From Desulfoscipio geothermicus DSM 3669 (GTDB taxonomy: Bacteria; Bacillota; Desulfotomaculia; Desulfotomaculales; Desulfallaceae): DNA of 64,000 nucleotides. The stretch is from assembly GCF_900115975.1 (NCBI RefSeq), contig NZ_FOYM01000013.1:1-64000 (forward strand), written 5' to 3'. Below are positions 25,962 through 37,517 of the stretch, piece by piece; within the stretch, counting starts at the first letter, position 1; each line of letters begins with the position of its first letter. The notes beneath the pieces are model-generated. The model saw nothing but the letters and a program-made list of their open reading frames with translations, was not told the origin of the DNA and did not search any database. The position numbers and the translations under genes are program-made.

Positions 25962-26522
25962 GTGACCATTACGAAAATAAAGTTGACCACGCCTATTTCA
26001 GATGAGGACGTCCGGAAACTGCGTATCGGCCAGAAAGTGTTGTTGAATGGTGTTATTTACACCGGCAGGGATGCTGCACATAAAAAGCTGGTGGAATTGT
26101 TGAATAACGGCCAGGAATTGCCCCTGGACCTACACGGTCAAATCATTTATTACGTGGGACCGTCTCCGGCCAAACCCGAACAGGTTATCGGCTCTGCCGG
26201 GCCAACCACCAGCGGGCGCATGGACTTATACGCCCCCAGGCTCATTGCGTTGGGTCTGAAGGGCATGGTGGGTAAAGGCAAGCGTTCGCCGGAAGTTATT
26301 AAAGCCATGAAACAGCATAAAGCAGTTTACTTTGCCGCCGTGGGAGGAGCGGCAGCCCTGATCAGCAAGTGTATCAAACAATGCGAAGTGGTGGCTTATC
26401 CGGAACTGGGGCCCGAAGCTATACACCGTCTGGAAGTGGAAAATATGCCGGTCATCGTGGTTAATGATACCCTGGGTGGGGATCTTTACGCCGAAGGGAC
26501 TAAAATTTACGCGACCAGTTAA
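25962..26522 (+). CDS. Class I fumarase beta (C-terminal) subunit
   Basis: The C-terminal partner of the class I fumarase, about 186 residues, with the swivel-domain hallmarks GSAGPTTSGRMD and KHKAVYFAAVGGAAAL. The frame opens at GTG 25953, but that GTG lies inside the GGGGTGAT ribosome site, so GTG 25962 is the likelier start. It is co-transcribed with alpha. The 177-base gap before sucC has a stray GGGAGGTG (26531-26538) but no ORF. Confidence 0.92.
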   Translation: MTITKIKLTTPISDEDVRKLRIGQKVLLNGVIYTGRDAAHKKLVELLNNGQELPLDLHGQIIYYVGPSPAKPEQVIGSAGPTTSGRMDLYAPRLIALGLKGMVGKGKRSPEVIKAMKQHKAVYFAAVGGAAALISKCIKQCEVVAYPELGPEAIHRLEVENMPVIVVNDTLGGDLYAEGTKIYATS

Positions 26523-26699
26523 AAGACAAGGGAGGTGCATTTAAAAAATAAATTTCTGCCATATTTATTTGCCATGATTACTTACAAGGAATGGACGCCA
26601 TCTTGGTGATACATTTTGTATTTAGCAGGCTTTGCTGTAATAAAAATTTGTTCGGAAATTAGAAAATTCTATCAGCATTAAGTAAGAGGAGGATATATA

Positions 26700-27812
26700 G
26701 TGAAACTTTTTGAGTACATGGGCAAGGAAATTTTTTCATCTTACGGGATCACCGTACCTCGGGGCCGGATGGCAGATAATTCTCAAGATGCCGCTAATAT
26801 TGCCCGGGAAATTGGCGGTACGGTAGTGGTCAAATCCCAGATTCTGGCCGGTAAAAGGGGCAAGGGCGGCGGCATCAAATTTGCCTCCAGCCCGGAAGAA
26901 GCCGGGGAAGCGGCAGCGCAGGTGCTGGCCATGACCTTAAACGGCCATAAAGTGGAAAAGGTGCTGGTGGAAGAAAAAATCCAAATTGACAAGGAGCTTT
27001 ACCTGGCCATCACAGTGGACGGGTCAGCCAAAAAACCGGTAATCATCGCGTCCGCTCAGGGTGGTATGGACATTGAGGAAGTACCTGATGAGCATATAGT
27101 TAAACAGTACGTTGACGTCTCTATCGGGGTCTACCCGTACCTGGGCCGGGAAATCTCCAGGCAACTCGGGCTGACCGGATCGATCGGCAAGGAATTTAAC
27201 CGTCTGCTGCCGATATTGTACAAGATATTCCGGGAAAAGGATGCTGAACTGGTGGAAATCAACCCGTTGGTGATCAGTGGCGATAAATTAATCGCGGCAG
27301 ACTCCAAAATGACGGTGGATGATGATGCTCTGTTTCGGCAAAAAGCTGTTCCTTATGTGGAGGACCGCACTTCCATTGAAAAACAGGCGCACGATTTGGG
27401 CCTGGCTTTTGTGGAACTGGGCGGCGATATTGCCGTGATGGCCAATGGTGCGGGTATGTCCATGGGCAGTCTGGACACGCTGGCCTATTACGGCGGCAAG
27501 CCCGCGAACTTCCTGGATGCCGGCGGTGGAACCGGCGTGGAAGGAACGACGAAGGCCATCGAGTTGTTGCTGCAAACTAATCCCAAGGTGATTTTTATCA
27601 ATATCTTCGGGGGCATCACCCGTTGTGATGATGTGGCTAACGCTCTGGTGCAGGTTAAGAATGCTAGGGAAATACCAGTCCCCGTGGTCATCAGGTTGGT
27701 AGGCACCAATGAGGAAGCAGGGGTCAGGATCCTCAAGGAAAACGGTTTTGAGGCTTATAAGGTTATGCATGAGGCGGCAGCCAAGGCTGTGGAAATAGCC
27801 AACGCTAGTTAA
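26700..27812 (+). CDS. sucC: Succinyl-CoA synthetase beta subunit (ADP-forming type)
   Basis: The ATP-grasp subunit of succinyl-CoA synthetase, 370 residues. It couples succinyl-CoA cleavage to nucleotide phosphorylation and is the substrate-level ATP step of propionate oxidation. The N-terminal grasp has KSQILAGKRGKGGGIK and the metal region VEINPLV. The CoA-ligase half has GGGTGVEGTTKA and NIFGGITRCD. The start is GTG 26700 after GAGGAGG. It is paired with sucD 43 bases downstream. Confidence 0.94.
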   Translation: MKLFEYMGKEIFSSYGITVPRGRMADNSQDAANIAREIGGTVVVKSQILAGKRGKGGGIKFASSPEEAGEAAAQVLAMTLNGHKVEKVLVEEKIQIDKELYLAITVDGSAKKPVIIASAQGGMDIEEVPDEHIVKQYVDVSIGVYPYLGREISRQLGLTGSIGKEFNRLLPILYKIFREKDAELVEINPLVISGDKLIAADSKMTVDDDALFRQKAVPYVEDRTSIEKQAHDLGLAFVELGGDIAVMANGAGMSMGSLDTLAYYGGKPANFLDAGGGTGVEGTTKAIELLLQTNPKVIFINIFGGITRCDDVANALVQVKNAREIPVPVVIRLVGTNEEAGVRILKENGFEAYKVMHEAAAKAVEIANAS

Positions 27813-27855
27813 TTCTAATTGTATTTAAAGGACAGCATAAAGGAGTGTATATTAA

Positions 27856-28722
27856 GTGGCCATTATTATAAATGAAAAAACCAATGTTATTGTCCAGGGC
27901 ATCACAGGGAACCAGGGTCGGTTTCACACTTGCCAGATGCTGGCCTACGGCACCAAAATCGTGGGCGGCGTTTCTCCCGGTAAGGGCGGGCAGGAAGTGG
28001 AAGGGATTCCGGTTTATGATACGGTTTACGAAGCCGTGGATAATCAGCAGGTGGATGCTTCCGTTTTGTTCATTCCGGCGCCCTTTGCCAAAGACGCCGC
28101 CTTTGAAGCCATTACGGCCGGAGTCAAGGTGCTGGTTATCGTTACCGAGCATATCCCCGTGCACGATGAGATGGATATTGTAGAACTGGCATGCCGGAAG
28201 GGAACTACTGTTGTAGGACCCAATACCTTTGGTATAGTATCTTCCGGAAAATGTAAAATAGGTATTCCGCCAAACCAGTTTTTTGTGGAAGGACCGATAG
28301 GCGTCGTGGCCCGTAGTGGGACCCTGACCTATGAGATTGTCGGCAACCTCACCGCCAACGGTCTCGGCCAGTCCACCGTGGTCGGTCTGGGCGGCGACCG
28401 GGTGGTTGGACTGTCTTTTGTGGACGTATTGGAGAAATTTGAAAAGGACCCGCAAACCAGGGCGGTGGTGCTGGTGGGCGAAATCGGCGGTAATGCCGAG
28501 GAAGAGGCCTCCCTGTATATTAAAAAAATGACCAAGCCCGTGGTGGCGTACATTGCCGGCAAGAGCGCGCCCCCCGGAAAACGCATGGGCCATGCCGGGG
28601 CCATCATTGAAAGGGGCAAGGGGACCTTTAACGGTAAGGTGGAAGCTCTGCAGGCCGCCGGGGCCAAAGTGGCCACCCTGCCGTTTGAAGTGCCCGAATT
28701 AATACGCCAGATTCTCAAGTAA
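27856..28722 (+). CDS. sucD: Succinyl-CoA synthetase alpha subunit
   Basis: The CoA-binding and phosphohistidine subunit, 288 residues. The N-terminal Rossmann domain has [11 protein letters not shown]. The phosphorylated His is in [18 protein letters not shown] (near residue 248). A GEIGG loop is also present. The start is GTG 27856 after AGGAG. It completes the SucCD pair within the methylmalonyl-CoA cluster. Confidence 0.95.
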   Translation: MAIIINEKTNVIVQGITGNQGRFHTCQMLAYGTKIVGGVSPGKGGQEVEGIPVYDTVYEAVDNQQVDASVLFIPAPFAKDAAFEAITAGVKVLVIVTEHIPVHDEMDIVELACRKGTTVVGPNTFGIVSSGKCKIGIPPNQFFVEGPIGVVARSGTLTYEIVGNLTANGLGQSTVVGLGGDRVVGLSFVDVLEKFEKDPQTRAVVLVGEIGGNAEEEASLYIKKMTKPVVAYIAGKSAPPGKRMGHAGAIIERGKGTFNGKVEALQAAGAKVATLPFEVPELIRQILK

Positions 28723-28756
28723 ATCCCCGGGTTCGCCTGGGAAAGGAGGAGATAGT

Positions 28757-30427
28757 TTGTTTGACAAGGACTCTCTGGAGAAAATAAAGGAGCAAAAACA
28801 AAAATACCAGCAAAAGCTGGAAACCCTTACGGCCAAGCGCCCTGAACGGCAGGAAAAATTCGTTACCGATTCCGAAATTGATATAAATACCCTGTATACG
28901 CCCGAGGACATTGACCACCTGGATTACGAAAAAGACCTGGGATTTCCAGGTGATTACCCCTATACCCGGGGCGTGCAGCCCAACATGTACCGGGGTCGGC
29001 TGTGGACAATGCGGCAGTACGCCGGATTCGGCACGGCCGAGGAGACCAACAAGCGTTTCCGTTACCTGCTGGAGCAAGGGCAGACGGGGCTCAGTGTAGC
29101 TTTTGACTTACCTACACAGATTGGTTACGATTCCGACCACCAGCTGGCTATGGGGGAAGTGGGTAAAGTAGGTGTCGCCATCGATTCCCTGCTGGATATG
29201 GAAACCCTGTTTGACCAGATTCCCCTGGACAAAGTAAGCACTTCCATGACCATTAATTCCCCGGCGGCGATCTTGCTGGCTATGTACATTGCTGTGGCCG
29301 AAAAGCAGGGGGTCAAGCAGGAACAACTGAAAGGGACCATCCAAAACGATATTCTTAAAGAATACGTGGCCCGGGGGACATACATTTTCCCACCGGAGCA
29401 CTCCATGCGCCTGATCACGGATATTTTCGCTTATTGCGCCAAAAATGTGCCCAGTTGGAACACCATCAGCATTAGCGGCTACCACATCCGGGAAGCGGGT
29501 TCCACGGCGGCACAGGAAGTTGCTTTTACCCTGGCTGACGGGATAGCTTACGTGGAGGCCGCCATTGACGCGGGGCTGGATGTTGATGAATTTGCTCCGC
29601 GGTTAAGCTTCTTTTTTAACGCGCACCTTAATTTCTTTGAAGAAGTGGCCAAGTTCAGGGCAGCGCGCCGCCTCTGGGCCAGGATCATGAAAGAGCGTTT
29701 CGGCGCCAAGAAGCCCAAGTCAATGATGCTGCGCTTCCATACGCAAACTGCCGGCTGCACATTGACGGCCCAACAGCCGGATGTCAACATCATGCGGGTT
29801 GCCTTCCAGGCCCTGAGCGCCGTTCTGGGCGGCACTCAGTCCCTGCATACCAACTCCCGGGACGAGGCCTTGGCTTTGCCCAGCGACAGTTCGGTATTGA
29901 TCGCTTTGAGAACCCAGCAAGTCATTGGTTACGAGATTGGCGCGGCCGACACGGTGGACCCGCTGGGCGGCTCATATTTTGTGGAAAGCCTGACTGACGC
30001 GGTGGAGCAAAAGGCCCTGGAATACATCAAAAAGATAGATGATCTCGGTGGAGCGCCCAAGGCCATTGAATTCATGCAAAAGGAAATTCATACCAGCGCC
30101 TATAAATATCAACAGGAAATTGAGTCCGGTAAGAAAATTGTTATCGGTGTGAACAAGTTCCAGATGCAGGAAGAACGGCCGAAAGATTTGCTGAAAGTAG
30201 ATCCGGAAGTGGGTAAGCGCCAGGAAGCTAAACTGGCCAGGCTGCGCGCTGAGCGGGATAACGAAAAGGTGCAAAAGATGCTGCAGGAAATTGAACGGGC
30301 AGCCGGCACAAACGAGAATTTGCTGCCTTACTTCGTTGAGGCGGTGAAGAATTACGCCACACTGGGCGAAATTTGCGGTGTGCTGAGAAATGTTTTTGGG
30401 GAGTATCAGCAACAAATTGTTTTTTAG
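28757..30427 (+). CDS. Methylmalonyl-CoA mutase, large (catalytic barrel) subunit
   Basis: The TIM-barrel subunit of B12-dependent methylmalonyl-CoA mutase (succinyl-CoA to (R)-methylmalonyl-CoA), 556 residues and lacking the cobalamin domain, which is supplied by the next gene. Hallmarks are [39 protein letters not shown] and [12 protein letters not shown]. The start is TTG 28757, six bases after AGGAGGAG. A split mutase like this is usual in Firmicutes and archaea. Confidence 0.96.
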   Translation: MFDKDSLEKIKEQKQKYQQKLETLTAKRPERQEKFVTDSEIDINTLYTPEDIDHLDYEKDLGFPGDYPYTRGVQPNMYRGRLWTMRQYAGFGTAEETNKRFRYLLEQGQTGLSVAFDLPTQIGYDSDHQLAMGEVGKVGVAIDSLLDMETLFDQIPLDKVSTSMTINSPAAILLAMYIAVAEKQGVKQEQLKGTIQNDILKEYVARGTYIFPPEHSMRLITDIFAYCAKNVPSWNTISISGYHIREAGSTAAQEVAFTLADGIAYVEAAIDAGLDVDEFAPRLSFFFNAHLNFFEEVAKFRAARRLWARIMKERFGAKKPKSMMLRFHTQTAGCTLTAQQPDVNIMRVAFQALSAVLGGTQSLHTNSRDEALALPSDSSVLIALRTQQVIGYEIGAADTVDPLGGSYFVESLTDAVEQKALEYIKKIDDLGGAPKAIEFMQKEIHTSAYKYQQEIESGKKIVIGVNKFQMQEERPKDLLKVDPEVGKRQEAKLARLRAERDNEKVQKMLQEIERAAGTNENLLPYFVEAVKNYATLGEICGVLRNVFGEYQQQIVF

Positions 30428-30445
30428 TATAGGAGGAGTGCGTGG

Positions 30446-30847
30446 ATGAGCGAAAAACCAATCAGGGTGTTGGTAGCCAAGCCGGGGCTGGACGGCCATG
30501 ATCGCGGTGCGAAGGTTATCGCCCAGGCTCTCCGGGATGCCGGCATGGAAGTAATTTATACGGGATTGCGGCAAACCCCGGACCAGATAGTGGGGGCGGC
30601 GTTGCAGGAAGATGTGGATGTGGTGGCGCTAAGTTGCCTGTCCGGGGCCCACTTGCACCTGTTCCCCGCTGTAGTGGAAGGTTTGCAAAAGCAAAACGCC
30701 GGGGACATTTTGGTACTGGGCGGCGGCATTATCCCGGATGAGGATATACCCGAACTAAAGGAGAAAGGTATAGTGGAAATTTTTACCCCGGGAACAAATA
30801 CAAAAGCGGTGATTAATTACATCAAAGAAAAAGTGGGGAAGGCTTAA
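30446..30847 (+). CDS. Methylmalonyl-CoA mutase, small cobalamin-binding subunit
   Basis: A 133-residue B12-binding domain with the base-off motif: His in [12 protein letters not shown] (DxHxxG), then SCLSGAH and GGGIIPDED. It follows the barrel subunit by 18 bases with a strong AGGAGGAG site and supplies its cofactor. Confidence 0.96.
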   Translation: MSEKPIRVLVAKPGLDGHDRGAKVIAQALRDAGMEVIYTGLRQTPDQIVGAALQEDVDVVALSCLSGAHLHLFPAVVEGLQKQNAGDILVLGGGIIPDEDIPELKEKGIVEIFTPGTNTKAVINYIKEKVGKA

Positions 30848-30934
30848 AAATTATTTAAGCTGTAAAAAATTATATTAAAATAAATAATTTTTAATAGCCT
30901 CTAAAGACCGGGACTTTAAGCAGGAGGGTAGGAC

Positions 30935-31336
30935 ATGATTAAAAAGATAGATCATATTGGCATAGCCGTCAAGGATATGGCGGCGGCCAAGGCATTTTAT
31001 GAAAATGTTCTGGGTCTGAAAGTGACTGAGGAAGAAGTTGTGGAAGAGCAAAAAGTCAAGGTGGCTTTCATTCCCACCGGTGACAGTGAGGTTGAGCTGC
31101 TGGAAAGCACGACACCGGACGGGCCGATTGCCCGTTATATAGAAAAGAATGGTGAAGGAATACAGCACATTGCTTTCAGGGTGGATAACCTGGAAGAGAG
31201 ACTGGCCCAACTGAAGGCGGCAGGCGTCAGGCTGATAGATGAAAAACCCAGGCGGGGTGCCGGCGGCGCAAAAATTGCGTTCCTACACCCCAAAGCCACT
31301 TTTGGCACCTTGGTGGAATTGTGTGAACGCGATTAG
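30935..31336 (+). CDS. mce: Methylmalonyl-CoA epimerase
   Basis: A VOC-fold metalloenzyme of 133 residues that interconverts (R)- and (S)-methylmalonyl-CoA. Metal ligands are expected at His in KIDHIGIAV, His in GIQHIAFRV and the Glu of TLVELCE at the C-terminus. CAGGAGGG precedes ATG. It links the mutase to the biotin carboxyltransferase gene 18 bases downstream. Confidence 0.95.
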   Translation: MIKKIDHIGIAVKDMAAAKAFYENVLGLKVTEEEVVEEQKVKVAFIPTGDSEVELLESTTPDGPIARYIEKNGEGIQHIAFRVDNLEERLAQLKAAGVRLIDEKPRRGAGGAKIAFLHPKATFGTLVELCERD

Positions 31337-31354
31337 AGGAGGTTTAACGGGTAA

Positions 31355-32878
31355 ATGAGTATGCAGGAAAAGCTGGAACAGTTGCAAGTTTTAAGGTCCA
31401 AGGTACAGGCTGGCGGCGGCGATAAAAGAATCGACAAACAACATGCCGCGGGTAAAAAGACGGCCCGGGAAAGGATAGACTACCTGTTTGACCCGGGTAC
31501 GTTTCGGGAGATAGATGTCTTTGCCGGCGATCCGAACAAAAATCCCGGCGAAGGTGTGGTAACCGGTTATGGTCTGGTTGACGGCAGGAAGGTGTATATA
31601 TACGCCCAGGACTTTACCGTAACCGGCGGCTCGTTGGGTAAAATCCACGCCCAGAAAATTTGCAAGGTGCTGGATTTAGCCATGCGCACGGGCGCCCCGG
31701 TAATTGGCCTGAACGATTCCGGCGGGGCCAGGATTCAGGAAGGCGTAGATGCATTAAACGGCTACGGGGAAATATTCTTCCGCAATACCATTGCCTCGGG
31801 CGTGATTCCCCAGTTGTCCGTAATCATGGGGCCCTGCGCCGGGGGAGCCGTTTATTCGCCGGCCTTGATGGACTTCATTTTCATGGTGAACGGGACCAGC
31901 CAGATGTTTATCACCGGGCCCCAGGTAATTAAAGCGGTGACGGGCGAAGAAGTGTCCATGGAACAGTTGGGCGGCGCCATGACCCATAACCAGACCAGCG
32001 GTGTGGCCCACTTTATGGGGGAAGACGAGGAACACTGCCTGGATATGGTAAAGCAATTATTAAGCTACCTGCCATTAAACAATAATGAACAGCCACCCGC
32101 TTATGAGGCACAAGAACCGGCTGTAGACAAAGAAGTATTACTTGATATTGTGCCCACTCAGCCCAATATGCCCTATGACGTCAAAAAGGTAATATCAGCT
32201 GTTGTTGATGGCGGCGAATTCTTAGAAGTTTTGCCATTATACGCTAAAAATGCTGTGATTGGTTTTGCCAGAATGAACGGCCAGTCGGTGGGCATTGTGG
32301 CCAACCAGCCGGATTTTTTGGCAGGCTGCCTGGATATCAATGCCTCCGATAAAATAAGCCGTTTTGTCAGGTTCTGTGACGCGTTCAATATTCCCCTGGT
32401 AACATTTATGGATGTGCCCGGCTTTTTGCCCGGCACCGCCCAGGAGTTCGGCGGCATCATCAGGCATGGGGCCAAGATGCTGTACGCTTATTCGGAAGCC
32501 ACAGTGCCAAAGATTACCATCATTTTGCGCAAGGCATACGGTGGCGCCTACCTGGCCATGTGCAGCAGTTCCCTGCGGGCTGACATGGTCTATGCCTGGC
32601 CAACCGCTGAGATTGCCGTGATGGGGCCGGAGGGCGCGGTAAACATTATTCACCGCAACGAAATCGCCAATGCGGAGAATCCCATGCAAGAAAGGGAACG
32701 TCTGGTCAAGGAGTACCGGGATAACTTTGCCAATCCTTACGTGGCCAGTTCCCGTGGGTTTGTGGATGACGTAATTGACCCCAGGGATACCAGGGCCAGA
32801 ATAATTGACGCTCTGCAAGTTCTGTCAAGCAAGCGGGAAAGCCGCCCCGGTAAAAAACACGGTAATTTACCGGTTTAA
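31355..32878 (+). CDS. Methylmalonyl-CoA carboxyltransferase 12S / decarboxylase alpha subunit
   Basis: Carboxyltransferase subunit of the PccB/MmdA type, 507 residues, which moves the carboxyl group of methylmalonyl-CoA to biotin. Both crotonase-like halves are present, with acyl-CoA motifs [23 protein letters not shown] and [12 protein letters not shown] in the first and [13 protein letters not shown] and [11 protein letters not shown] in the second. It has no biotinyl domain. The 5S subunit lies at 34.0 kb beyond mdh. A long hairpin follows it. It could act as a transcarboxylase with 5S or as a sodium-pumping decarboxylase; the former fits the context better. Confidence 0.92.
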   Translation: MSMQEKLEQLQVLRSKVQAGGGDKRIDKQHAAGKKTARERIDYLFDPGTFREIDVFAGDPNKNPGEGVVTGYGLVDGRKVYIYAQDFTVTGGSLGKIHAQKICKVLDLAMRTGAPVIGLNDSGGARIQEGVDALNGYGEIFFRNTIASGVIPQLSVIMGPCAGGAVYSPALMDFIFMVNGTSQMFITGPQVIKAVTGEEVSMEQLGGAMTHNQTSGVAHFMGEDEEHCLDMVKQLLSYLPLNNNEQPPAYEAQEPAVDKEVLLDIVPTQPNMPYDVKKVISAVVDGGEFLEVLPLYAKNAVIGFARMNGQSVGIVANQPDFLAGCLDINASDKISRFVRFCDAFNIPLVTFMDVPGFLPGTAQEFGGIIRHGAKMLYAYSEATVPKITIILRKAYGGAYLAMCSSSLRADMVYAWPTAEIAVMGPEGAVNIIHRNEIANAENPMQERERLVKEYRDNFANPYVASSRGFVDDVIDPRDTRARIIDALQVLSSKRESRPGKKHGNLPV

Positions 32879-32895
32879 TCAAGGGGATTAACATA

Positions 32896-32940
32896 TGTTT
32901 ACTGCTGAATTAGTAATTTATGCTTGTTCAGCAGTAAACA
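32896..32940. promoter_or_regulatory. 14-bp inverted repeat between carboxyltransferase and mdh
   Basis: TGTTTACTGCTGAA (32896-32909) and TTCAGCAGTAAACA (32927-32940) are perfectly complementary around a 17-base AT-rich spacer. No T run follows, so it may be an RNA processing or stabilising hairpin, or an operator, rather than an intrinsic terminator. A -10-like TATAAT at 33010-33015 suggests a promoter for mdh just after it. Confidence 0.5.
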
Positions 32941-32959
32941 CCCCATCCTTAACACCTGA

Positions 32960-33985
<1,026 letters not shown>

Positions 33986-34039
33986 GATTTTGCCTGCATC
34001 ACTTATGTTGTGAAAAAAACGGGAGGGGTATAATAAATT

Positions 34040-35386
34040 ATGAGTGAAACTAGAAAAGTTGTAATTATGGATACTACGATGCGTGATGGTCACCAATCGC
34101 TGTTGGCTACGCGTATGCGTACGGAACACATGCTGCCCATCGCTGAGAAGGTGGAGCAGGTTGGTTTTCACGCTATAGAAATATGGGGTGGCGCTACCTT
34201 TGATTCATGTATGCGGTTTTTGAATGAAGATCCCTGGGAAAGATTGCGTACTGTTCGTAAAGCTTTCAAGAACAGCAAATTGCAGATGCTGCTGCGCGGC
34301 CAGAACGTGGTAGGTTACAAGCACTACGCGGATGATGTTCTGGAGTTGTTTGTGAAGAGAACTGTGGCCAACGGCTTGGACATCTTCAGAATTTTTGATG
34401 CTTTAAACGACATTCGCAACATGGAAAAGGCTATTGAGTATGTGAAGCGCGAAGGGGCCCATGCCCAGGGCACGGTTGTGTATACCATCAGCCCGGTGCA
34501 CGACTATGATTTTTACATGCGCATGGGTGCTGAACTAAAAGAATTGGGTGTTGATTCTATTTGCCTGAAGGATATGGCCGGCATCCTGGCCCCGCAGCCT
34601 GCCTATGATATTATCAAGGGCTGGAAAGAAAAGCTAGATATACCGGTGCAGCTGCACTGCCATTACACCAGCGGCATGGCATCCATGACTTACCTGAAAG
34701 CCGTGGAGGCCGGTGTGGATGTGCTTGATTGTGCTGCATCTTCAATGGCAATGCAGAGCTCACAGCCAGCTACTGAAAGCATTGTGGCCGCCCTGCAAGA
34801 TACCCCTTATGATACCGGCTTGGATTTGAACCTGCTTTCTGAAATATCCCAGTACTTTAAAGAAGTACGCAAGGAATATGCTGATTTTGATAACGCCAGC
34901 TGCAGCCCGGACACAAATGTGTTAACTTACCAAATTCCTGGTGGTATGATTTCTAACTTTATAAGCCAGCTTAAGGAAATGAATGCCCTGGATAAATTAC
35001 CCGAAGTGCTGGCAGAAGTGCCTAGAGTAAGGGAAGATTTCGGTTATCCGCCGCTGGTAACCCCGTCCAGCCAAATTGTGGGCGCTCAAGCGGCACTGAA
35101 TGTTTTAATGGGCGAACGCTATAAGGTGGCCACTAATGAAGTTATAAACTACATGCGCGGTTTCTATGGTCGGCCGCCTGCGCCGGTCAATGAAGAAGTA
35201 AGGAATAAAATTATTGGTAACCAAGAGCCTATTGAGTGCCGTCCGGCTGACCTTATTGAACCGGAATTGCCGAAAGTGCGGGAAGAATTTGCTGACTTGA
35301 TCGAGAGCGAGGACGATGTTGTATCGCTGGCCCTGTTCCCGCAAGTGGCTCCCAACTTTTTAAAAGAACGCAAAGCAAATCAATAA
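34040..35386 (+). CDS. Carboxyltransferase 5S subunit (oxaloacetate decarboxylase alpha / pyruvate carboxylase CT-like)
   Basis: The HMGL-like TIM-barrel carboxyltransferase that moves CO2 between oxaloacetate/pyruvate and biotin, 448 residues. The metal and substrate motifs DTTMRDGHQS and LHCHYTSGMA are present, and the carbamylated Lys is in SICLKDMAG. A conserved CT region follows, but no biotinyl domain ends the protein. With the 12S subunit it would form a methylmalonyl-CoA:pyruvate transcarboxylase; the biotin carrier must be encoded elsewhere. A strong terminator closes the cluster. Confidence 0.93.
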   Translation: MSETRKVVIMDTTMRDGHQSLLATRMRTEHMLPIAEKVEQVGFHAIEIWGGATFDSCMRFLNEDPWERLRTVRKAFKNSKLQMLLRGQNVVGYKHYADDVLELFVKRTVANGLDIFRIFDALNDIRNMEKAIEYVKREGAHAQGTVVYTISPVHDYDFYMRMGAELKELGVDSICLKDMAGILAPQPAYDIIKGWKEKLDIPVQLHCHYTSGMASMTYLKAVEAGVDVLDCAASSMAMQSSQPATESIVAALQDTPYDTGLDLNLLSEISQYFKEVRKEYADFDNASCSPDTNVLTYQIPGGMISNFISQLKEMNALDKLPEVLAEVPRVREDFGYPPLVTPSSQIVGAQAALNVLMGERYKVATNEVINYMRGFYGRPPAPVNEEVRNKIIGNQEPIECRPADLIEPELPKVREEFADLIESEDDVVSLALFPQVAPNFLKERKANQ

Positions 35387-35399
35387 AGATAAATAAGGT

Positions 35400-35432
35400 A
35401 AAAATCAGGCCTGTTGAGGGCCTGATTTTTTT
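35400..35432 (+). terminator. Intrinsic terminator of the mmc cluster
   Basis: The stem AATCAGGCC (35403-35411) pairs with GGCCTGATT (35419-35427) around a 7-base loop, flanked by As before and a seven-T run after. Confidence 0.93.
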
Positions 35433-35639
35433 AACTAATGGCCCGGAGTCCTGTATGTAATTCACCTGACAAAAGAGTAAAGCTGGGAACCTTGAAAAGT
35501 ATGGTTAAAGGTGAAAGTGCCCCGGCCAATTTGAATGGCTATTACTGACAAATGTAGCGTTATATATTTCGGTGATTAGTACCACAAGCCCCACAATTAC
35601 TTCCGATAATAGATATTATGTAAACTAAAAAAAGAGGAT

Positions 35640-35658
35640 GGGAAATATTTACTTTCCC
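35640..35658 (-). terminator. Probable terminator overlapping the end of the UPF0316 gene
   Basis: GGGAAA (35640-35645) pairs with TTTCCC (35653-35658). On the minus strand the hairpin is followed by ATCC and then TCTTTTTTT. It overlaps the last codons of the minus-strand gene. Confidence 0.5.
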
Positions 35659-36188
35659 TTTTTTACCGGAAATACGCCGCCGTGAATGCGCTTGGCGTCG
35701 GAAATATTGAAAAATGCTTCGGGGCAAATTTGATCGATTAATTGCAGGGCCTTGTTCAGGTCTTTTCGTTTAATTAATACAAATAAGATTGTTCTTTCAC
35801 CGTCACGGCCACAGCCGATGACGCTGGTCACTCCGAATCCTTCTTTACGTAATATGCTGGCAAATTGATTTGCCAGTCCCGAGGGCGGGAATATTTGAAT
35901 GGATATAAAACCCATGGCCAGCTTTTCTTCTATTAGGCTGCCTATATAATTGCCCGTAGCAAAACCACCGGCATAAGCTATTATTTTTCCCGGATCGTGC
36001 AGTCCTCCCTTTAAAACTTCATTTAAAGCCAGTACAAAAACTGTTACTTCAACAAAACCGATTATGGCAGCTTGCATGCGCCGGTCTCGCATCAGCATTA
36101 ATATGCGCAGTACGTCCAGGGACATGTCAATCACACGGGCACCGAAGATAAAAAGATAACCCAGTATTAAAGGGAGCCAGTTTTCCAA
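35649..36188 (-). CDS. UPF0316/DUF2179 membrane protein
   Basis: A 179-residue protein with three hydrophobic segments (about residues 5-25, 38-60 and 65-88) followed by a soluble DUF2179-like domain (about 95-170), the UPF0316 (YebE) architecture. The function of the family is unknown. The last residues are very basic (PVKKGK). It is monocistronic, with hairpins on both sides. Confidence 0.8.
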   Translation of the reverse strand: MENWLPLILGYLFIFGARVIDMSLDVLRILMLMRDRRMQAAIIGFVEVTVFVLALNEVLKGGLHDPGKIIAYAGGFATGNYIGSLIEEKLAMGFISIQIFPPSGLANQFASILRKEGFGVTSVIGCGRDGERTILFVLIKRKDLNKALQLIDQICPEAFFNISDAKRIHGGVFPVKKGK

Positions 36189-36234
36189 TTTTTACCCTCC
36201 AAAATATAACCCCGATTTAATAAATAACAGCTAA

Positions 36235-36262
36235 AATGGGAACACCGTATCGCGTTCCCATT
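36235..36262 (-). terminator. Terminator between glycosyltransferase and UPF0316 genes
   Basis: AATGGGAAC (36235-36243) pairs with GTTCCCATT (36254-36262). On the minus strand TTTAGC follows. It ends the glycosyltransferase transcript. Confidence 0.6.
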
Positions 36263-36311
36263 ATTATTAAATATTCAATTGCCTGTATTTTATATCCTGC
36301 CCCACTTTGAT

Positions 36312-37487
36312 TCAAGTCCTAAATTGATAACTGTAATTTTTCTTGTTTTTTTCTATTACTTCTTTGTAGCACCGTACCAGCCGGTTGGCGCAATTTTGGG
36401 AAGAAATTTTTTCAGCGTTGGTGGCCGCATTCCTACCCAATAATTTTAGTTTATTTTCGTTCCGCAGCAGCAGGCTAATCTTATCTACAAAGTGCTCTGT
36501 ATTTAAATCTGTTAGGAATCCGTCTATACCATCTTCCACCATTTCAGAAGTGCCAAAGGCTTTAACTGCCACTACGGGTAAGCCTGCTGCTTTTGCTTCT
36601 CCGATTACCAGGCCCTGTGTTTCGGTGACTGATGCAAAAACAAAGATATCGGCGCTGTTATAAGCCTTGGCTATTTCTTCCTTAGCCAGGGTACCGGTAA
36701 AAATAACTTTGTCGTTTATCCCGAGCTCCCCGGCCAAGCTGACCAGGTTTTCCTTTTCCGGACCATTGCCCACCAGCACTAACCTGGTTTCCGGAAAAGA
36801 TACTGACACTTGTTTAAAGCTTTGCAGAACAAAGGTGAAATTTTTTTCTTTTCCCAACCTGCCAACAGAGATCAGTATTTTACATGAAGCATCAATGTCA
36901 AACCGCTTGTGCAACCAATCCCTTTGTCTGGTTCTGAAGTCATCAATTTTTATCCCTGTCGGGATGGCGGCTATTTCAGTTTTTACTCCCCAATTGTGTA
37001 AATGCTTGCCGATGACCTGGGTTGGTACAATTACCAAATCGCAATTATTGCAAAAATCTGCACAAAATTTTTTAGTAATCTCTTTTGTAATATTCTGTCC
37101 GAAGGGCACATAATGAACATATTGGTCATACAGGGTATGAAAGGTGAAAACCAGCGGAATGTTCATTTTTCTGGCACATCGGGCACCCAGTCTCCCCAAT
37201 AAAAATGGTGAATGAACGTGAATGATATCCAGGTTAAGTTTTTTTAATGTAGGACGCAACCGAATGGAAAATGGTACAGCCAAGGTATATTCATGATTTG
37301 TTGGTGCTGGGATTGATGAAAAACGATATACTTTATCTTCCTTAGGACAATTGTGGTAATCCGGAGCAAAAACATATATTTCGTGACCCTGAGCCTGCAG
37401 TTCAGCGGAAAAGGTTTCAATGGAACGAACCACCCCGCTGGTATAAGGACGGTAGCTATCGGTAAAAATACCAATTTTCAGGCCCAA
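36312..37487 (-). CDS. Glycosyltransferase family 4 (GT-B), glycolipid type
   Basis: A GT-B fold glycosyltransferase of 391 residues. The N-terminal domain starts IGIFTDSYRPYTSGVVRSIE, typical of diacylglycerol and phosphatidylinositol glucosyl- or mannosyltransferases. The C-terminal nucleotide-sugar domain has VGRLGKEKN and the EX7E motif TETQGLVIGEA. The start is TTG 37487 seven bases after GGGAGGTG; the ATG overlapping it is out of frame. It probably glycosylates membrane lipid, but the acceptor cannot be told from sequence. Confidence 0.85.
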   Translation of the reverse strand: MGLKIGIFTDSYRPYTSGVVRSIETFSAELQAQGHEIYVFAPDYHNCPKEDKVYRFSSIPAPTNHEYTLAVPFSIRLRPTLKKLNLDIIHVHSPFLLGRLGARCARKMNIPLVFTFHTLYDQYVHYVPFGQNITKEITKKFCADFCNNCDLVIVPTQVIGKHLHNWGVKTEIAAIPTGIKIDDFRTRQRDWLHKRFDIDASCKILISVGRLGKEKNFTFVLQSFKQVSVSFPETRLVLVGNGPEKENLVSLAGELGINDKVIFTGTLAKEEIAKAYNSADIFVFASVTETQGLVIGEAKAAGLPVVAVKAFGTSEMVEDGIDGFLTDLNTEHFVDKISLLLRNENKLKLLGRNAATNAEKISSQNCANRLVRCYKEVIEKNKKNYSYQFRT

Positions 37488-37517
37488 GCATAGTCACCTC
37501 CCGGCATGTAAAAAGCT

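Noticed and set aside
32946-32959. The 14-mer TCCTTAACACCTGA occurs here and at 45716-45729.
   Set aside because: A few 14-base matches are expected by chance in 64 kb, and no similarity extends beyond it.
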